From: Nosema muscidifuracis
Lineage: Eukaryota; Microsporidia; Nosematidae
Reading direction: 5' to 3'
DNA length: 64,000 nucleotides
Assembly: GCA_028335825.1 (NCBI GenBank)
Contig: JAIOKI010000021.1
Span: forward strand, 310,001-374,000
Position numbers and translations under genes: made by a program. The notes under the pieces were generated by a model. That model saw only the letters and a list, made by a program, of their open reading frames with translations. It was not told the origin of the DNA and did not search any database. Below, piece after piece: positions 33,846 through 45,537 of this stretch (positions are counted from its first letter, which is position 1; every line of letters begins with the position of its first letter).

Positions 33846-34419
33846 ATTTATTCATCTATTATAATGTTATTTTAGTATGAATTATAGTATCTTGTTACTA
33901 CGTCATACAAGGTCATTGCGTAGAGAATAATTCTTTTTTCTAAATTTATGTATTGACCCATAATGTTAGTCAAAAAGTTATACCCACTGTAGTGATTAAG
34001 ACTAAGTTATCACTCAAACAATATATATTTTAACGAAATCATCATGAAATTAATAAAAGTATATGGCTTTAATTATTTATTATATCTAGTATCACTTGAT
34101 TTAAAACCTATCAAAAAATCAATAATTTATGAAACTAAATCAACATTTTATGAAGGAAATGACTTAATTTAAAAAAATTAAATTTAACGTATACCGATTT
34201 CTTTGTCCCATATAAAATATAATTTTTGAACATGATTCTTACAGATAATAGTGAGAAAATATTATACATAATAAGACTCAAGCTGGTTATATTTTACCTC
34301 AATTAATACAAAAACAATAACAAATAAATAATCTTTCCATAGATAACTCTTTAAGTTATAATTAACTAATTCTTCTTCCTAAATTTTAATAAGTCTTTTA
34401 TAAATTAATAAAATATTAT
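33846..34419. other. Gene-free AT-rich spacer
   Basis: Nothing recognised. Confidence 0.4.
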
Positions 34420-35376
34420 TTATTCTAGATCTAAAGTAATATAAATCGAAATAAATAATATAGAAAGAGTCATTAAGATACCTGGTACTATTATTTTTAT
34501 GTTCTTGTTATTATCATATCCTAAAATCACTAAAATAAAAAATACTAATGTTGAGACTATCGATAATGAAATCATATAATAAAACGTATTTTGTTGACAA
34601 ATTGATATATTACTATCTATAGATTTAGAATCAGAAAATACATAATCTGGTAAATCAATTTCTCCTAACTCTCTCTTAACAATAGTTTTAGAATTATTAT
34701 TTTTATAAAGTTCTAAAATTACATCTAAATCCTCGAAATATACTATTGGAACACAATTGTTTTCTTTTTGAACTTCATTGATTTCAGTTCTAACTTTAAT
34801 TCCTAAAATCTTTTCGATTTGTTCAATTTCCCAAGTATAATCCTCATTACTACAATTATTTTGTGATACCTTCTTTAGAAAAAAATCGATACAATCTTTT
34901 ATATTTCTACATCCATCTCGTAAATCATAAGCATCACATAATAAATTTCTAAAATGTTTTTTTGTATCACATAATGATATTAAACCATTATTGAGATTGT
35001 TGATTGCTTTAAATAATTTGTAATATGTATTATAAGTTACTAACCTTCCATCTTGAACTTTTTTATCAAGAAAATCACAATCTAAATACTCGATATCAGA
35101 CCACAAGTTATCAGTATCATAAGCTTTACATTCATAATCAATTCCATTGTTGCTAAAAGATTCACCTACACAATCCCGATTACAATTACACATTTTACGA
35201 GTAAGATGTACAAGACATTTTGGTATTTTTTGTATAATAGTTGTTGGTGATACTTCTTCACTGATATTTAAAGTATTAAATCGTTTGCAAGATGTAGATG
35301 ATTTTTCCAGATGTTCATCCCGCCAAATCTTGAATTTTTCAAATAATTTAATTTCATTTTCTGTAAATCCCTGCAT
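34420..35376 (-). CDS. Family A cysteine-rich membrane protein (copy A5)
   Basis: 318 aa when started at ATG 35376 (MQGFTENEIKLFEKFK), which aligns with the CCC-supported start of copy A4; an upstream GTG frame to 35394 has no ATG. Motifs: FKIWRDE, CLVHLTRKMCNCNRDC (CX8CXCX3C), a YECKAYDTDNLW block, CDAYDLRDGCRNIKDC and two C-terminal spans. Curiously the codons just upstream of the ATG read NKYIIVLVLLS, a signal-peptide-like stretch bounded by a stop and lacking an ATG, which may be the trace of a lost or spliced signal peptide. It is the best intact reference for copy A4. Confidence 0.8.
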   Translation of the reverse strand: MQGFTENEIKLFEKFKIWRDEHLEKSSTSCKRFNTLNISEEVSPTTIIQKIPKCLVHLTRKMCNCNRDCVGESFSNNGIDYECKAYDTDNLWSDIEYLDCDFLDKKVQDGRLVTYNTYYKLFKAINNLNNGLISLCDTKKHFRNLLCDAYDLRDGCRNIKDCIDFFLKKVSQNNCSNEDYTWEIEQIEKILGIKVRTEINEVQKENNCVPIVYFEDLDVILELYKNNNSKTIVKRELGEIDLPDYVFSDSKSIDSNISICQQNTFYYMISLSIVSTLVFFILVILGYDNNKNIKIIVPGILMTLSILFISIYITLDLE

Positions 35377-35992
35377 AGATAATAAGACTAGCACGATTAT
35401 ATATTTGTTAAGTTAATTTTAATTTAAGTTCCATCAAGATTATAAATGTTTTATTTTTATCTGTTTATATTTAAAGTCTTGTAGTTTATCATAACAGTAA
35501 ATTGATATTAATTAATTTGTTTTCTAATTTGTGATGAAAATTCAGGCAATAATCAAAATTTGAAATGAAATATTGGTTATAGTAATATAATTTGTTTGTT
35601 ATGAGTTAAACGAACATATTTATTTTTTAATAATATAGCTAATTGTATAATGAATCCACTTATTCTAAATATGTCAAATATCTCAAAATATGTGACAATT
35701 GATGTATTGTGTTGACAATTTATTTAGTAAACTATTTATTTTAAGCTGAGAAAAATAAAGAGATTCACACTATATACTTGAAATAATATGTTATATTATT
35801 AGATCACATTTCTATAAGTAATTTATTCAATAATTTCTTTGTAAAAGGATAATATAAAAAACCAGTTGAAAGAAATTAATTATTATATTTAATATTTACT
35901 GTACAGAGAATGTGTTTTGACACAAAGAAAATCTAATAATGTCTAAATAATAAATCCTTATGACTCAAAAAAATATGTAAAATAAATTTAGT
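35377..35992. other. AT-rich spacer
   Basis: Holds only the signal-peptide-like codons noted for copy A5; otherwise nothing seen. Confidence 0.4.
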
Positions 35993-38900
35993 TTAAATTA
36001 TTTCAAATCCTTCACTACACTCATTTATAGCATAGACAATATTTCTTCTTAAATCATCATATGTAGAATATTCAGGTAAATCTAATTGATTAAAACACGT
36101 ATGAGCAGAAGGAAGTCTTACAGAATCTGATTTTACTTTATGTATAGAAAACTTCTGTGTTCCACTATTTCCTTGTAAATTAATAAATCCATCAAAGGGA
36201 ACTCTTGTAGACCCTGTACAGAATTGTAATAATTTAGCCTTTTCATCAGGAGTAAATCCATGTACTGCTCTCCAAAACCATACAATATTTCTAGAATTCT
36301 TAGTATATCCATTATAAGTTGTATTATTCTGCCAGTCTTCTACATTAATCTCTGGAATACCGCATATTAATAATTCTAGCTCTTTCTCAGTAAAAATAGA
36401 AATTAAGTCTTCATTTATTAATTCAAATAATCCTTCTTTTATAGCATTTAACTGTAGTTCAACATTTTTAGTTAATTTTCTTTGTACTACTAAATCTATA
36501 TATTCATTCTTATTCTGATCATTTACTAAAATATTCTTACCATTAGGAATAAGATCTTCTTCAAGACATGTACCAAATTCATTATTCTCATAAGAAAATG
36601 TTAAATTTAAAATATTATCTATAGAATTATCTCTTATCCATATTAAAGAATTATAATATTGGTAATCTATTTCTTCTAAATCTGAAAGATCACACTTCTT
36701 ATTGAGGAGGTATTTATATACTGACTTATCAAAATGAATTCCTAAATTATATCCTTCAATTATTACCTTAGCTAAAAGTCTTCCTACAAATTTAAAATAT
36801 AATAAATGATCAGCATTGATATTACTATTGATAAATGGATGTACTGTAGTATGTTTATCTGATGAGTATACAAAAAGACCTAAATCAGGATTTAAAGCTT
36901 CTTTTATAATTAATTCTAACCATTCTTTTGTTAATCCACCGAAATCTAATCCTTTCTCCCCTGAAAATTTTATTTGAATTCTTTTAGTTTTCAATTCTTT
37001 ATAAGATTTATTCATAATCTGGAAGAAAGAATCTTCAAGGACTGATTTTCTACGAACTGTAATAGAAAATGATCCATCTATATAATAATCCATATCATCT
37101 ATTTTATTTCTTAGATATTTCAGTTTATTAGTAAAACTTAGTATATTAAATTTGTATAAAAATGGTACTATATTATCATTACCTCTTAATAGATTATTCA
37201 TATTATCTGTATTATTTTGAATATTCTTTTCTAATTCTTGACGTTTTCTCTTATATTTTTCTATGATATTATTCTTATTCTGTGTAGATAAGAAAATTAA
37301 GAAATTTACAAACCCTTCATAGAGACTAAAAAGTGGAATTATTTTTAAGAAAGTAGAATCCATAGTTAATTCAGAAGTAATCTTATCGAAGGAATCATAA
37401 ATTTCATAGTTGATGAAATCAACTTCTTGAGATTTATTAAACAAGTTTTGTTCATATAAACATACAAAATCAAGGTGATGAATATTTTTCTTCTCAATAT
37501 TAAATTTAGTTCTTAGTTCTTCAATATGAAGCTTATATTTCTTATTGTAGTGATCGAATATAAAATTACTTAATTCATCAATTACTAATAAATATCTGTT
37601 AAATGTATCATAATCATCTATATTACTCATAGCTTGTAGCAGTAATACAGATATGAATTCAATAAGAATATTTTTTAGATTTTTCATGCAGAACTTTGTT
37701 AGATAATTTCGTGTTTTTCTACTAATTACCAATCTTAAAACTTTTCCAAATTCTTCAAGTATATTAATATTTTAAATGATACTATTTTAGTATCTAACTT
37801 TATAAATTCTTTTTTAATTTCCATCTTACTGAGAATAAATAAACACAATTCATTGAATTCTTTTTCTTTTGCTAATATCATTAAACATCTTATAAAATCA
37901 ACATTTTCTTGATATATCTTTTTTGAAGATAAATTAATTACTTTAAATATTTCTAGACATTTCTTTATATTATAAACTGCATCAATAACTGTATAATTTA
38001 AAAATTCATCCATAACTACTGATATAATTTGGTGTTTCCATTCCAAATTGAATGATGCTACTTCTATAAATTCATTAAGACTAGATTGATTTGTATAATT
38101 ACTTGTCAAATAAGATTTTAAAAAATTCATAAAAATCTTAACATCAGCATACATTTCAATATCTTCAGGTAAATCTTTTTCTTCATTCTCTAAACTCATA
38201 CTTGATTCACAACTTGGCGCATATTGAAAATAATCATCTTTGAGTCTCCTTTCATGCTCAGCAAATAATTGTTTTCCAAGTTCTGATAATTGATTGAAAA
38301 ATATTTTATCTATTGGTTTATAATTGACAGAATTCATTTTTCTATTCTCATACCACTCATCTAAAAATATACTTAAAGATTCTTCATTCATATTATTGAT
38401 TTCTTCAATAGTCTTATTAGGTATTACACCATTTTCTTCACCTATACTTGATTCATCAGAAAATTCCAATTCTTCTTCTATTTCTTCACTTTGGTTAGAT
38501 AAAGACAATTGATCTTCAAAATTGCTTTCCTTGGAATCAACAATAAGCTCTACTTTTTCAAGATCATCTTTTTTAATTTTAATAAAATCATTAATATTTT
38601 CTATTTTAAATTCCTTCTCAAAATCATTCTTTATAATTTTAACGAAATTAAAAATATTAAAACTGTTTTCTAAAATTTCAAATTCTTTCTCAGTAATGAA
38701 TAGTGTAGAAAATATACTATTAAAAGGTTTGTACTTTTCTATTTCATATGTTACTTCATCGATAGTATTCTCTGATGAGAATGAGGAATTTAAAATTGTG
38801 ATATCATCAGCTTCTGGAACAATCTCTTCACGATCATCAAAGTATGAATCAGAATCATAGTGATCATGTGATTCATTATCCCAAAAACCTTCATCAGATT

Positions 38901-41900
38901 CCTCATTTTCTACCAACACATCATCATTATACTTGCTATAAATAGTTGATATAAAGGAATAAATATAAGAAATCTTATTAGAACCTACAATTTGATTCCA
39001 TGCTATTATAGATGATCTATCATAAGAATTTTTCAATGAAGTTTCTTCATGTATTTCAGGTAATAAGAAATCAGATTCCTTATGTTTTGAAAGGACTGTA
39101 AATATTTTATCAGCTATTCCATAACTCATTAATTTTTCAGATAACATAACAGATATATCTTTATTAAGATGTCTTTCTTTAGAGTAATATCTTATATTGA
39201 CTAAATCTAATGCTGTAAATAGAATTATAACTAAATTATAGATTTTATAATCTTTCGAATCTAATATCTTTTTTTCAATAATCTTATATACCATGTTAAA
39301 TAACTTTTCATTTTCAGATCTTATACAATATGCCAAGAAATCAATAGCTATAAAATAATCTGTTTCAACTGTAATTTTTTCATTGAAAATAATAGGCATT
39401 ATATATTTCTTTATGATAGATTTTATATACTTTTTAGTAATAAATTCTTCATATCTTTTATCATTCATTATTATTTCATTCAAGATATTAAGCATATAAA
39501 TATTTTTAAGACTCATTTTCATACATCTCAAAAATAGTTTTTCTTGAATGTATGTAATTTCAGTTATTTTTTTCTCTTCTGTAATTTTGATATCCAGATT
39601 AAATTCTTGTAAAAAGTCTTTAAATTTATCTTTTAGTACATTTATATCTCTGTAACCTAACAAATAATGATAATCAATAAACTTGCTATATGAGCATATA
39701 TTGGTTTCTCTAATGGAGTAGTTATTACTTATTTCAATCAACAAATAATGAAATATAGATTTTATAAGCATATTGATATCTTCTTTATTCTTTTTGTTGA
39801 TTAACTTTTCTATAAAATTTAATATCCTCAAGTAAAAAGTCAAGTCTAAGAAAATATTCTGAGATTTAAAATATTTCAAAAATGAAATTATGTAAATTAT
39901 TTTAGATCTTTTTTTTATATTTTTTGATTTGAGTATAACACTTAAATTATTCATAAAGTAATCTACATCAAATTTTAGAAATCCTTCTTTATCGTATAAA
40001 ATATTTATATCTTTAAATATCATATTAATCTTTTCTATATTAGCCTTAATACGACTAAAGGTTAATTTCTTAAGCACGTAAATGCTTATATTTATAAATA
40101 ATTTAGATATCGCGAATTTATGATTAACGAGATATAATACAACATCAATATTTCCATCATAATCATTTTTTATGATCATCTTATAATCGTCCATATCTAA
40201 GATTTTACATATAAATTTTGCATCATCAAATACTTTCTTAAAATTTATTTCTTTTCCTTTTTTATAATTATTGATATAATATTCAATTATTTTTCTTTCT
40301 TCTTCTATACTAAATTTTTGATTTCCTACAATAAGATCATTTACAGATTTATAGATATCACTATTTTTACTATTCTTAGTCAAAAAATCAAATATTTTAA
40401 AGCATGTATCTTTTCTATGAAATTTAAGATTACGAAGATTTAACTTACAAATCAAACTAAATAATGATTCTTTAGACCATAAACTTTCATTATTTAGAAT
40501 ATCATTACTCGAAATCCAATCTAAAAAATATCTTGTTTCAATAAAATTAAACTTATGAATATTGTTTTCGATTATATGAAGGAAGAATTTCATGTTTTTC
40601 TTAATTAAGTTATCAGATAATTTATTAACAACTGCATTATAATCCATCATATTAATTTCTTTAAATGAATTATTATTAATTGATGATCTAATTTTTATTT
40701 CACAATATTCCTGTGTATAAATAACATCATTTGTTTTTAACTTTTTAGGTTCTAAATCATATTCAGTATCTTCTATAGGATGTATAATATTCAAGAAATA
40801 TTTGAAACAAGAATTTGATTCATATTCATGTTCTCTAAATAATAATATACCTAATAGATATTCAACTTCCAAACATATTAATGAAAGAATATTGTTATTT
40901 GAATAAGTTGACTTGTTTCTAAATTCTATTAATTTGTCTAAAGTGTTATTTATAGTATCATCACATATATTATAACATAATAAGTTTGGTAAAATATTCA
41001 TTATTAAGTAAAATGACACTTTTAAAATACAATTTTCATTAATTAGAATAAAACCAACATCAGTAACCATATGACAAATAAAAAATAAATATTTTTCTAA
41101 TGACTCATATAACTTAATATTGAAATTCTCATTATTTTGTGTATCTATAATTTTAAATATTGTAGATCCTAATTTTAAGATAAAATATTCAACAATAACA
41201 ATTTTATCTGAAATTATAAATAATTCAGACTTTAAAATTTCGAAAAATGAACTTACAGATAAATTATCTTTTTCTAAAGAATTCATATATACTAAATCCA
41301 AATATAAAAGAATCTCTTTTTCACAATTCTCAAAAAATGTATTCATTTCTGGTTTCATAGAACTTATAAATCTAAAATAATTAGCCTCATTGATTGAAGC
41401 ATTTTTTGTTTTTAATATCTTAGGTAAATATGCTAAATAATCTAATTTCTTTTTTATAAATACATTCAATTCTGATTTATACTCAGGATGATGCATTAGT
41501 AAAATAGAAAGATGTACATTAAAATCATTGAATGAATCGAGCAAATATGCATCTTCACTATTAAATATTACATCTAGAAATGATACAAATTTTCCAGACT
41601 TAATAAAATCAAGTCTAGTCTCTGTATCTAGTGAAATAGCATCTAATAAATTAATCAGTGATTTATGCACTTCTTCATTCCATATAAAATCTTCAAAAAC
41701 TTTTAAAAGTCCTTGATTCAATATATTCTTAATAGATAAAGGATCATTGTTAATAAAAAAAGTAATTGTATTAATACAGTGATAGAAATATACATCATTC
41801 TTGTTACTAATTAATTCTAAAGATTTCTTTAGATAATCACTTTCTTCAAATGGTTCAAAATAAGCATTTCCTTGTTTATAAATTTCATTAATAATCTTAA

Positions 41901-43134
41901 ATGTAAGTTTAAGTACAAAAAAATCTTTTTGTATCAATTTTTTATCAAATTTACTTATAAAATCTTTAAAATATTTCAGATCTAAATTATTTTCAAAAAT
42001 TGAATCATCTTTCTTTACATAATTATGCAACACACAAAGATACCTGAATTCAATATCAGGATTATTATCTTTTAAGTTTAACTTAATATTGTATTTGAAA
42101 TTAGTTTCATCAGATTCACTATTAATTAGTAGTTCCTCTAATATTGAATAAATCATAATATTTTCAAATTTACTTAATTCTAAAGATTTATAAAAATATC
42201 CTTGATCATCATTTAGTTCTAAAAATTCTTCAATTTTTTCATAATCATAAACCAATGTTAAATGATACAATATAAAAGTATCTAAACAAAATCTCATTTC
42301 ATCTATAACACAAAAATATGGTAAAAGAGTATCTTTATCAAAAATACTATGATTTTCATTTTTTATAATATTTCTCATTATTATAATCTCTTTATTTGAA
42401 ACTTCTTCAACAAGAATTTTAAAAAAATCTTTGTTACTTATATTCGATGACAAAGATATCAAAGCATATATTCTACGAAGTATCAACAGGATATCATCAT
42501 TTAAACATAATCTTCTATTAGCTTCAAGATATAAATCTGAAATATTATGTTTTGTTCTATTGATTTTGAAAAATTGAATTATATCAGAATCTTCCTCTAA
42601 ATTATCTAAAATTTTATACTTGAGATCTGTAGAATAATCAATCCTTCTAAGTTTAAGATTAGGAATATTTATCATCTTAAGTAGAATTTCTACATACTTA
42701 TCATTATTAGTTATAAAAAAATCAGTTCTTTCATGTAAAGAAATAATTTTGAAAGATTGAATACTAACCTCGATATCAAAACAAAGAGCAAATTTTAACC
42801 ATAATGATTTATCAGATAAATTTATACTATTTGGAGAAAAAACCATTATTCTTTGGATAAACCTAAAAATCGAAATTAATATTAATTTTTCTTGTTCAGT
42901 AAAATGACTATCTTGAAACCCATCATAGAAACGAGTCTCATAAATTTCATTCATTATTTTTGAGAATTTTTTTAAAATATTTCTGAAACTTTCAAATCTT
43001 CTATTTTTATATTTCCAGTTATTTAATGTCGGATGAATAATCTTGGCTAATTCCGTATAATCTTCAAATTTACATATATTGTCTTCTAATTCTTTAAAAG
43101 ATTTTTTAGAATTTAAATCAGGATTTATGCTCAT
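35993..43134 (-). CDS. TOM1: TOM1/HUWE1-type HECT E3 ubiquitin ligase, split by one frame break
   Basis: Giant E3 ligase, about 2,380 aa over two frames: 43134-37735 (1,799 codons of helical repeats and acidic stretches such as DHYDSDSYFDDREE) and 37732-35993 (HECT domain). The HECT part has GLDFGGLTKEWLELIIKEAL, LISIFTEKELELLICG, STRVPFDGF and LPSAHTCFNQLDLPEYSTYD, whose Cys (codon at about 36095-36097) is the thioester site; it ends EGFEII, typical of TOM1/HUWE1. The second frame has no ATG near its beginning and reads on smoothly from the first (NLEK then VLRLVIS). One missing A in the AAAA run at about 37742 would join them, so consensus error is the simplest explanation. CCCTAAATG marks the start. 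TOM1 acts in nuclear protein turnover and mRNA export. Confidence 0.88.
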
Positions 43135-44539
43135 TTAGGGTCAAAATATTTAAAAAAAATATTTTTACAAATCAAATGACTGACTAACAAATTTAATTTG
43201 TAATAAAAATATATGATAAAGACTCACATTTCAAATTATTTTTTTAGTATTTTGAAATATTTAATTTATAGTTAATGTTTATTTTAATTGACTGTTAACT
43301 GTCAAATAAAATTAATTGATTAAAATACTGCTTTTAAAAAATCAATGTATTTTTTTTACATTTTAAATATTACCTTCATATTTAGATGTATATTATAATA
43401 CTAATATTTATTTAGATTGAATAATATTGACACATTATATTACCATGTGTCAAGAACATAAGCAAAAAGATTGTTATTTAAAAATACAATTTTTTTGTTA
43501 ATTATTTTGAGATATTTTATTTTTTACTATATCTGTTTATAAAGATTTTATAATAAATTTTAGAATTTGCATCCTACTTAAGCATTTTATAATCTATTTC
43601 TGCTATTAAAAATTAAATTTATATTAAGCTCAAATAAATGAAGTTCTATATTATCTTAATATCATAATAATTCATTTTTTTGACATTTGGGTATAAAAAA
43701 TATACCGAAATATTTTATACCTGTGATTAGATTTCTGTTTATTTAGTACAAAATTTTATTAAATTCATTTTCATCTAAATTAGTCTGTATCTAATAAATA
43801 TTTTTTTATTATATTATTAATTTTTCGAGTGCTTTGTTAAATCTTAATTTTAATTAATAAGTTAAATTTATTATTTCTAATAAACTCATTTTATTTCAAC
43901 CTTCGATTTATCTTACATAGATCTACTTCATCTTAATTTTTTTGTTTATTACACATTATTTTGACTGCACCATTGCTTGTCATTTTCACAACTAAACATT
44001 GAATCTGAATATTTATGTTAATCTTTCTTTACATATTTATCTTTATATCAATCATTAAATAATTTATACCACACATGTCTGTTGTCTTGTAAAGATATTT
44101 AGTATTAAGAGAATGTATAAAATAATTTGTGATTAGATCTTCTTCTAAAATATTGGGCAAAGACGAAGGTGTACTCAAAGTGTGTTTATTTAAATGAGCT
44201 TTATTAGACAATAGCAATAATTTACTCTTTAATATATAATCTTCATCAGTGTCAAATATATAGAGATAGGTTATCAGCTCTAAAGCTAGATATTTATATC
44301 TAATAAGGTATTAAGCTGTCAGAAAGCTTTTAATATCAACCTGCTCAAATACATGTTTCTGATAAAAAACATTATCTATGATAAATCATTTTTCTGGTAA
44401 TTAGAAAAGACTCATCATCTGACATATTATATTGAAATTCTGAAAATACCTTATAAGGGATATCTATATTAAAAAAAATAAATAATTTGTCTTTCTCATG
44501 ATATTTTTTGTTCCTCCAACTATTCAATCATTTCCGACC
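43135..44539. other. 1.4-kb region without a supported gene
   Basis: Holds the CCC element of TOM1 at 43138-43140. From about 43980 to 44540 the minus strand has broken frames (FIFFNIDIPYKVFSEFQYNM, THLxxTLSTPSSLPNILEED) that look like a decayed protein-coding gene, but I cannot name it. Confidence 0.35.
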
Positions 44540-44690
44540 TAAGGCTATCATAGACTTTTCATCTTCAAGCTCTACAGCGTCATTTTAAGCATTCTGAATT
44601 GACTTAAGCACCAATTAGTTATTCAAATTTACATTTCATCGAAAAAAGCTTATGGAAGTAGTTCATTATACCTTTTCTTGTTATCACATA
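44540..44690 (-). mobile_element. Possible R4/Dong LINE 3'-end fragment
   Basis: The minus strand reads YFHKLFSMKCKFE and, in a neighbouring frame, QNA-LKMTL, with the same IQ-x-x-LKMTL arrangement as the long LINE relic at 62571-62604. Decayed, 5'-truncated, and only about 50 codons long. Confidence 0.4.
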
Positions 44691-44899
44691 CAAAATAATT
44701 CTACTTCTGTACTTAGGTTAATAATGCACATTAATTAGCTAATAAGTCATATTTATGAATTTTCTCTAATTCCACAGTTCTTTGTTATATTAATATTTTA
44801 TTTTATTCAAATAAATTCTATCTAACTGTTTAATGATATAAATGTGTCAGTTAAATAGAATTAACTACTCATAATTTATTTCTTATATATTTTTTACCC
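44691..44899. promoter_or_regulatory. Upstream region of the HAD gene with adjacent CCC
   Basis: AT-rich; TTTTTTACCC abuts the ATG at 44900 in the housekeeping style. Confidence 0.5.
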
Positions 44900-45445
44900 A
44901 TGAAAGATTTTCTTATCGTATTCGATATAAATGACACATTGATTTCTAAAATAAACAAATCCGATAGAGACATGTTATGTAAATATAGTGAAGAACAAAG
45001 AAAAAAAATGTTCAGTTGTAATAGACATTTATTATTGAAAAGACAGTATACAGAAGTATTGGTTGATTATTTACATAAGAATAAAGTAGATTATATTTTC
45101 TGGTCTACTTCTATGAGACACAATATCGAAAAGATGATTCCTTATTTAGAAAATATCGGTTACAATTGTTACATTGGATACCTCAGTCAAAGTGATTGCG
45201 AGGAAGGAATTATAACAGATAAGATTAAAGCATTAAAAAGTATTAAAAACTTAAATCAGGCTTGTAAAATGTTTAATAAGAAATTAGAAAATTGTGTACT
45301 TATTGATAATTCTCAAGAGAAATGTTTAGAGGGTCAAAATTTTATTAAAATAAAAGATATTGACCATTTTAATGAGGATAGAGAATTTATTTTATTAGTG
45401 GAAAAAATAGAAAAGTTCATAAATTGTAAAAAAATCGAAACATAA
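44900..45445 (+). CDS. FCP1/SCP-like HAD-superfamily protein, possibly inactive
   Basis: 181 aa with the layout of NIF/FCP1-type phosphatases, which dephosphorylate serine in partners such as the RNA polymerase II CTD. VFDINDTLI (8-16) is motif I; FWSTSM is the motif II region; VLIDNSQEKC is motif III. Motif I in active members is DxDxT/V with two aspartates, whereas here it is D-I-N-D-T: the second Asp, the general acid/base, is Asn. That suggests low activity or a pseudo-phosphatase. It lacks BRCT and membrane segments. ACCC lies directly before the ATG. A Tim50-like or other HAD member is possible. Confidence 0.7.
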   Translation: MKDFLIVFDINDTLISKINKSDRDMLCKYSEEQRKKMFSCNRHLLLKRQYTEVLVDYLHKNKVDYIFWSTSMRHNIEKMIPYLENIGYNCYIGYLSQSDCEEGIITDKIKALKSIKNLNQACKMFNKKLENCVLIDNSQEKCLEGQNFIKIKDIDHFNEDREFILLVEKIEKFINCKKIET

Positions 45446-45537
45446 AATTATTATGAATATTTGGAATTTTCGACTGATGGTTTTGATTTAAAGAATTAAA
45501 GCGTAAATATAAAATATAAAATTAACGTTTTAATAAA

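Noticed and set aside
38324-41716. Several plus-strand frames of 60-112 codons inside TOM1
   Set aside because: Ser/Ile/Phe-rich shadows of acidic and lysine-rich coding sequence on the minus strand.
44029-44217. Minus-strand 62-codon frame
   Set aside because: Isolated open piece within a possibly decayed region; no start motif and not recognisable.
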